Positions 60,701-64,000 of a stretch of DNA of 64,000 bases are shown here, one piece after another. How positions within the stretch are numbered: position 1 is the stretch's first letter; every line of letters starts with the position of its first letter. The translations under genes and the position numbers were made by a program. The notes under the pieces were generated by a model. The model did no database searches. It saw only the letters and a program-made list of their open reading frames with translations, and was not told the DNA's origin. Source of the DNA: Homalodisca vitripennis (Eukaryota > Arthropoda > Insecta > Hemiptera > Cicadellidae); the NCBI RefSeq assembly GCF_021130785.1, contig NW_025777558.1, positions 1-64,000 on the forward strand. The letters run 5' to 3'.

Positions 60701-61473
60701 TTTAACATGGTCTTAGCATAGGTTGTGTCTCTGCTGCCGTTATTTTGGAAAGCATCTGGCTACAAAAAATAAAATATATCTATTATTTAAAGATATTAAT
60801 GGTAAAGTATTTAAAATCCATTCTGTATTAACATTTAAGAAGGTAAAAGAACTGCACTATACAAGACATATTTGATTGAGTATCTAAATAGTGTGCGTTT
60901 TTCAACAGAGGACATCGGGTTTCGAATGAAATATCATAAAATTGGTTGTTTAATTAAATATCGGATCACTTTAAAAGCAAGTGCAAATAGAATAAATATA
61001 AGAAAAATACGACAATGCAGGTCAGTGGCTTTTTTACAAATACATCGTGTCAATGGCTTCCCTAATGATTTAGTGTGGCACGATAAAAATCACGAGTTTG
61101 ATACCATCCTTGAATAACATAAGCAAATGGGCATTAAAATGTTTTAGTTCACACACTTTCAAGAACGATTAAACTAACTATAATAATGAACCTGAATTCT
61201 TGGAGAAAACAGATTCTGACCAATCGAGCCACTTAGACCGTAACATTCTAACACTGCGTAGGTTAAATCACATCACTCCTCACTTATATGAAATAAGATG
61301 TTCAAGTTCTTCCTTGCTCATATTTATAAAGTTTTGTACCGTTATTACTAAACAGTAGAGTACAGCATGTCTTAGTTATAAAGAATAAGGTTATAAATAC
61401 CTACCTTTGTAATATTGCCTTGTGAAGCGTCTTCTGGAACTATATTTTTATTTTTATCTGTAATCTCCATCAT
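57757..61473 (-). CDS. Coiled-coil protein gene, five exons, function unknown
   Basis: Exons on the minus strand: 61473-61405 (MMEITDKNKNIVPEDASQGN...), 60759-60616 (PDAFQNNGSRD...LVRK), 60091-60017 (VVLLLLEKSSLCKNLEEQ...), 59395-59230 (CTSLKNLVAVTKDLLTLRNT...) and about 58339-57757. The first four have clean AG and GT borders, and exons 1-3 are all in phase 0. From exon 2 to the middle of exon 5 the protein is a heptad-rich coiled coil (KTLRAQYHCQMEMFNDLRAR, ...LLVAENTQLSSLFVEQN). The tail (about 170 residues) is acidic and glycine-rich. Five single-base +1 shifts are needed: two in exon 4, one at the start of exon 5, and two near 58180 and 58000. The arrangement vaguely recalls taxilins, but I cannot assign the family. 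Expected near 350 residues. Confidence 0.6.
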
Positions 61474-63290
61474 ACCATGTACCAGAAATCAAAATGTACT
61501 TAATATAACCAATTAGACAGTTAATTTACCTACTGGAATTTTTCCAAATATAAATTATTACTTAACTTGTAATTTAGAAAACAAACATGTTGAAGTTTGG
61601 TTACAGTAGCTCTGTTTGCGAGAAAACATATGTTTATCTGAACTGAAAACACCTTTGATGTGTACAAATGATTTGGTAGTTTTTACTGGTAAAGTCGACA
61701 TATGGAGGCGAATATTTACAGCAAATACAAACAAGTTTGGAATTGCCTAAGTTCTTTTACTTCCTATTATTCTTTAAATCTTAAAATTATTTCCTCTTAC
61801 GTATACTCTAGTGGTTCAAAAGTTAACATATATTTTTTATTTTAAATTTAGTTTATAGTGTATACCATCTCTATCCGACACGTAAGTTTTATTTTAAAAA
61901 TTAAAGTTAGTACTGATGAACATGAGATGGACGCAGATTGGATCTCATGTATAGTAGTTCAGAAGCTACTGTTAACTCACTTACTTTTCTTGTTTTTGGG
62001 TAAAATGTGTTATCTTTTAAACACAGACATTGCGTAAATATTTATATTGTTACTAGCCGTTATCCTTGGCTTCTTAAGCAATTTCACAGGTTTTATAGCT
62101 GTATGAGCACTTCTGGTGCGATGGAATTGTATTATCGACGCCAATGTTAAGATTGCTTTGTTGCCACGATCAAGAAGATATGTCAAAAAGAATATGTATT
62201 GTCTTTTTAATTTACTCCGATCTTAGTATCTGTTGTTCCATAGCTGATTGTACTTCATTCCCGATGATAAAAATAAATATATAGTTAGCTACACAGCTCT
62301 GAAGTCGTCAAAAGATAACTAATTTGTGTTTCATAATAGTGTTTAAATGTGTGGTAAAAATTACTACACTGTTTTGGCTCAATTAATATTTCATAAACTT
62401 TAAGACCAATTACCAAGATGGCGTTTTTCGCTACTTAAAAGGCCAGTGCGGAGTAGCCAAGAGGTACTTTCGAAATAAAAATAGGCTTGTATTCATCCCT
62501 AGGACCGTAAGAATGTCCATTACTATGGATAAAATAATTTGAGTGAAATCAAAAAAAACAAAGGGACTTTCGCATTTGTATTATTGTTAGGAAATTTGAG
62601 ATTATAGTTGAAAACTGAATAAAGTTGGTATTTATTCGGACAAACCAGATAATTTTCATTTCGAAGACCATCATATGAATTGGGATGATGTCAACGTGAT
62701 ACATTTGGAACTTCATTTCATCAAAACGAAATTAATAGAGGCTTCATATATCATACGATCAGTGAACTATCAGTCGAAATTAGGCCGTTTTAATTACCAA
62801 TTCTTAAAAATTATTTAGCAATGAAACATAAAGTATCAAACAGATCACTGATTTGCAGCACAAAAATGCGGAGTAACAATACGATTTTCAGTGCATCTAC
62901 AATAAATTAATAATGTGAATACCCCACTTCCGTTTCATTTTGTTGCCACCATGTTACCCTGCGTCAATGTAAAGACGTTATAATTGTTATTTTCTGGAGA
63001 TGTTAAAAGTATTGAACAGTCACAAGACTATAAAGTTACCTTGCCTTCTACTAAGTCGGGAAATTGATTCAGATAAATGTAACTCAAAAGGTGAGGTTCA
63101 ATTACATGAATTTATTTCATCTAATGTTGTATTTGTATGTAAAAATCAACAAAATTTATGAAATAATGAAGTTTATGAAGAGTAAATCAAAGCTGGATAA
63201 ATCTAGTTTACACAGAGCAAAAATTACAGAACAATTCTGGTCCTATAATGGCCTGAACGAGTTTTTATTTTTCATTTGAAGTGTTACAGT
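61474..63290. other. AT-rich non-coding stretch upstream of the coiled-coil gene
   Basis: It should contain the promoter of the minus-strand coiled-coil gene if its first exon is the one at 61473. No core promoter motif, RNA gene or element could be supported. Confidence 0.45.
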
Positions 63291-63469
63291 TAACAACAAT
63301 AGAAGCCGTACATTATAAAGTAATAAAAGAACATTCTAGACCTACAACTGAGCACCTGAGTCTGACCTCAGGCGTCAGCTGCTGCTCCAACAAACAGAAA
63401 GTGGGGCTAGAACTGATGAGTTTGTGGTGGATTATTGAATCTATGTCCAGTGAAATTGAGTGGTTATGA
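63291..63469 (+). CDS. Possible 3' terminal exon, unknown product
   Basis: A frame open from an acceptor-like GTGTTACAG to a stop at 63467-63469 is GC-richer than its surroundings and reads like protein (TTIEAVHYKVIKEHSRPTTE, KVGLELMSLWWIIESMSSEI). No upstream exon with a matching donor was found, and I recognise no family. It could equally be a chance frame. Confidence 0.22.
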
Positions 63470-63879
63470 CTGATTTCATGTTTTATTTTCAAGTTATTAA
63501 CAGCTTATAGAAGTCCGGTATAAGTAAAAACTAATTTTATAATCACTGTATGTGACGTATGTGTTGTAATAAGGAGAGAATATTATATGCCAATCTACTC
63601 AAAAAAATTGAAATAATAGGGCTTTTGTGTTTGAATATATGCTCGTGTTGTAAATTTTAAATTGAATGGACATACAAAACCAGAATATTTTTCTTGTAGT
63701 GTACGTTTCGTGTTCATCTAAGAACCATCGTGTATGAATGTATCGTGTGGTAAGATATCTCTAGAAAGAAATCATTCAAAGACTGTAAATGTTTGCTTGA
63801 TATTTCATTTCCATCAAAATTAGTTTAGGCGTAATTTTTATATAATTTCTTTCTCTACTAATGACAGGATGTTCATCCA

Positions 63880-63985
63880 TCTTTGAAAATGAAATTATCT
63901 ATAAATTTACAATTTTGCATCCAACTTCGGCGAAGCCTAATACGTGCCACGTGGTGTGGCGTACTCCTATTTTGTTTATTGTATA
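63880..63985. repeat. Dispersed repeat fragment, related to 10.2 kb
   Basis: ACGTGCCACGTGGTGTGGCGTACTC-like text at 63942-63966 matches ACGTGACACAAGATGTGGCGTACTC-like text at 10198-10222. CTTCGGCGAAGCC just before it is a short hairpin like those at Helitron-type 3' ends. Class uncertain. Confidence 0.35.
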
Positions 63986-64000
63986 CTATTTTGTGAATGG

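Overview
This is a 64 kb piece of a eukaryotic, AT-rich animal genome, most likely an insect. The signs are spliced genes with GT/AG introns, a secreted Reeler-domain gene of the type insects use as small defence proteins, a Tc1/mariner element of an insect-like type, a Helitron, a LINE tail and long AT-rich intergenic DNA. I cannot name the species; a hemimetabolous insect is only a guess.

Layout. 1-17.0 kb is AT-rich non-coding DNA with a LINE 3' fragment (4.47-5.17 kb, minus strand), a 110-bp direct duplication (5.30-5.58 kb) and faint dispersed-repeat relics. 17.07-20.51 kb (minus strand) is a three-exon gene for a secreted Reeler-domain protein. 20.5-24.6 kb is empty. 24.61-53.42 kb is one block of a single Helitron family: eleven head-to-tail non-coding units (1.7-2.2 kb each, 24.61-45.37 kb), followed directly by a 12th, 8.05-kb coding member (45.37-53.42 kb). 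That member encodes one long polyprotein: C48/Ulp-type cysteine protease, AT-hooks, eight 15-residue repeats, a zinc-finger-like CxxC cluster, HUH Rep nuclease and Pif1-like helicase. All twelve share the same 5' start (TCTAATATA...) and the same 3' end (...GCCGAAGGCGAG). 53.42-53.82 kb holds a TA microsatellite, a tRNA-like gene and a foldback that copies part of the same repeat. 53.83-56.17 kb is a mariner-type transposon (DD41D spacing, 300-bp inverted repeats, broken transposase). 56.17-56.28 kb is a TG/CG microsatellite. 57.76-61.47 kb (minus strand) is a five-exon gene for a coiled-coil protein of unknown function. The rest is non-coding apart from one weak exon candidate.

How the parts relate. 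The coding Helitron is the obvious source of Rep/helicase for the non-coding units beside it. The units show three nested levels of repetition: about 178-bp sub-repeats, units of about 1.8 kb, and a five-unit higher-order block of 9-10 kb. The whole looks like a satellite array in the making, built from rolling-circle transposon copies.

Sequence quality matters here. Nearly every reading-frame break in the window (Helitron, mariner, Reeler gene, coiled-coil gene) shifts the frame as one extra base would, and the array from 24.6 to about 32 kb has many scattered single-base insertions compared with its sister units further right. I infer residual insertion errors from long reads, so the frameshifts should not be taken as proof that these genes are dead.
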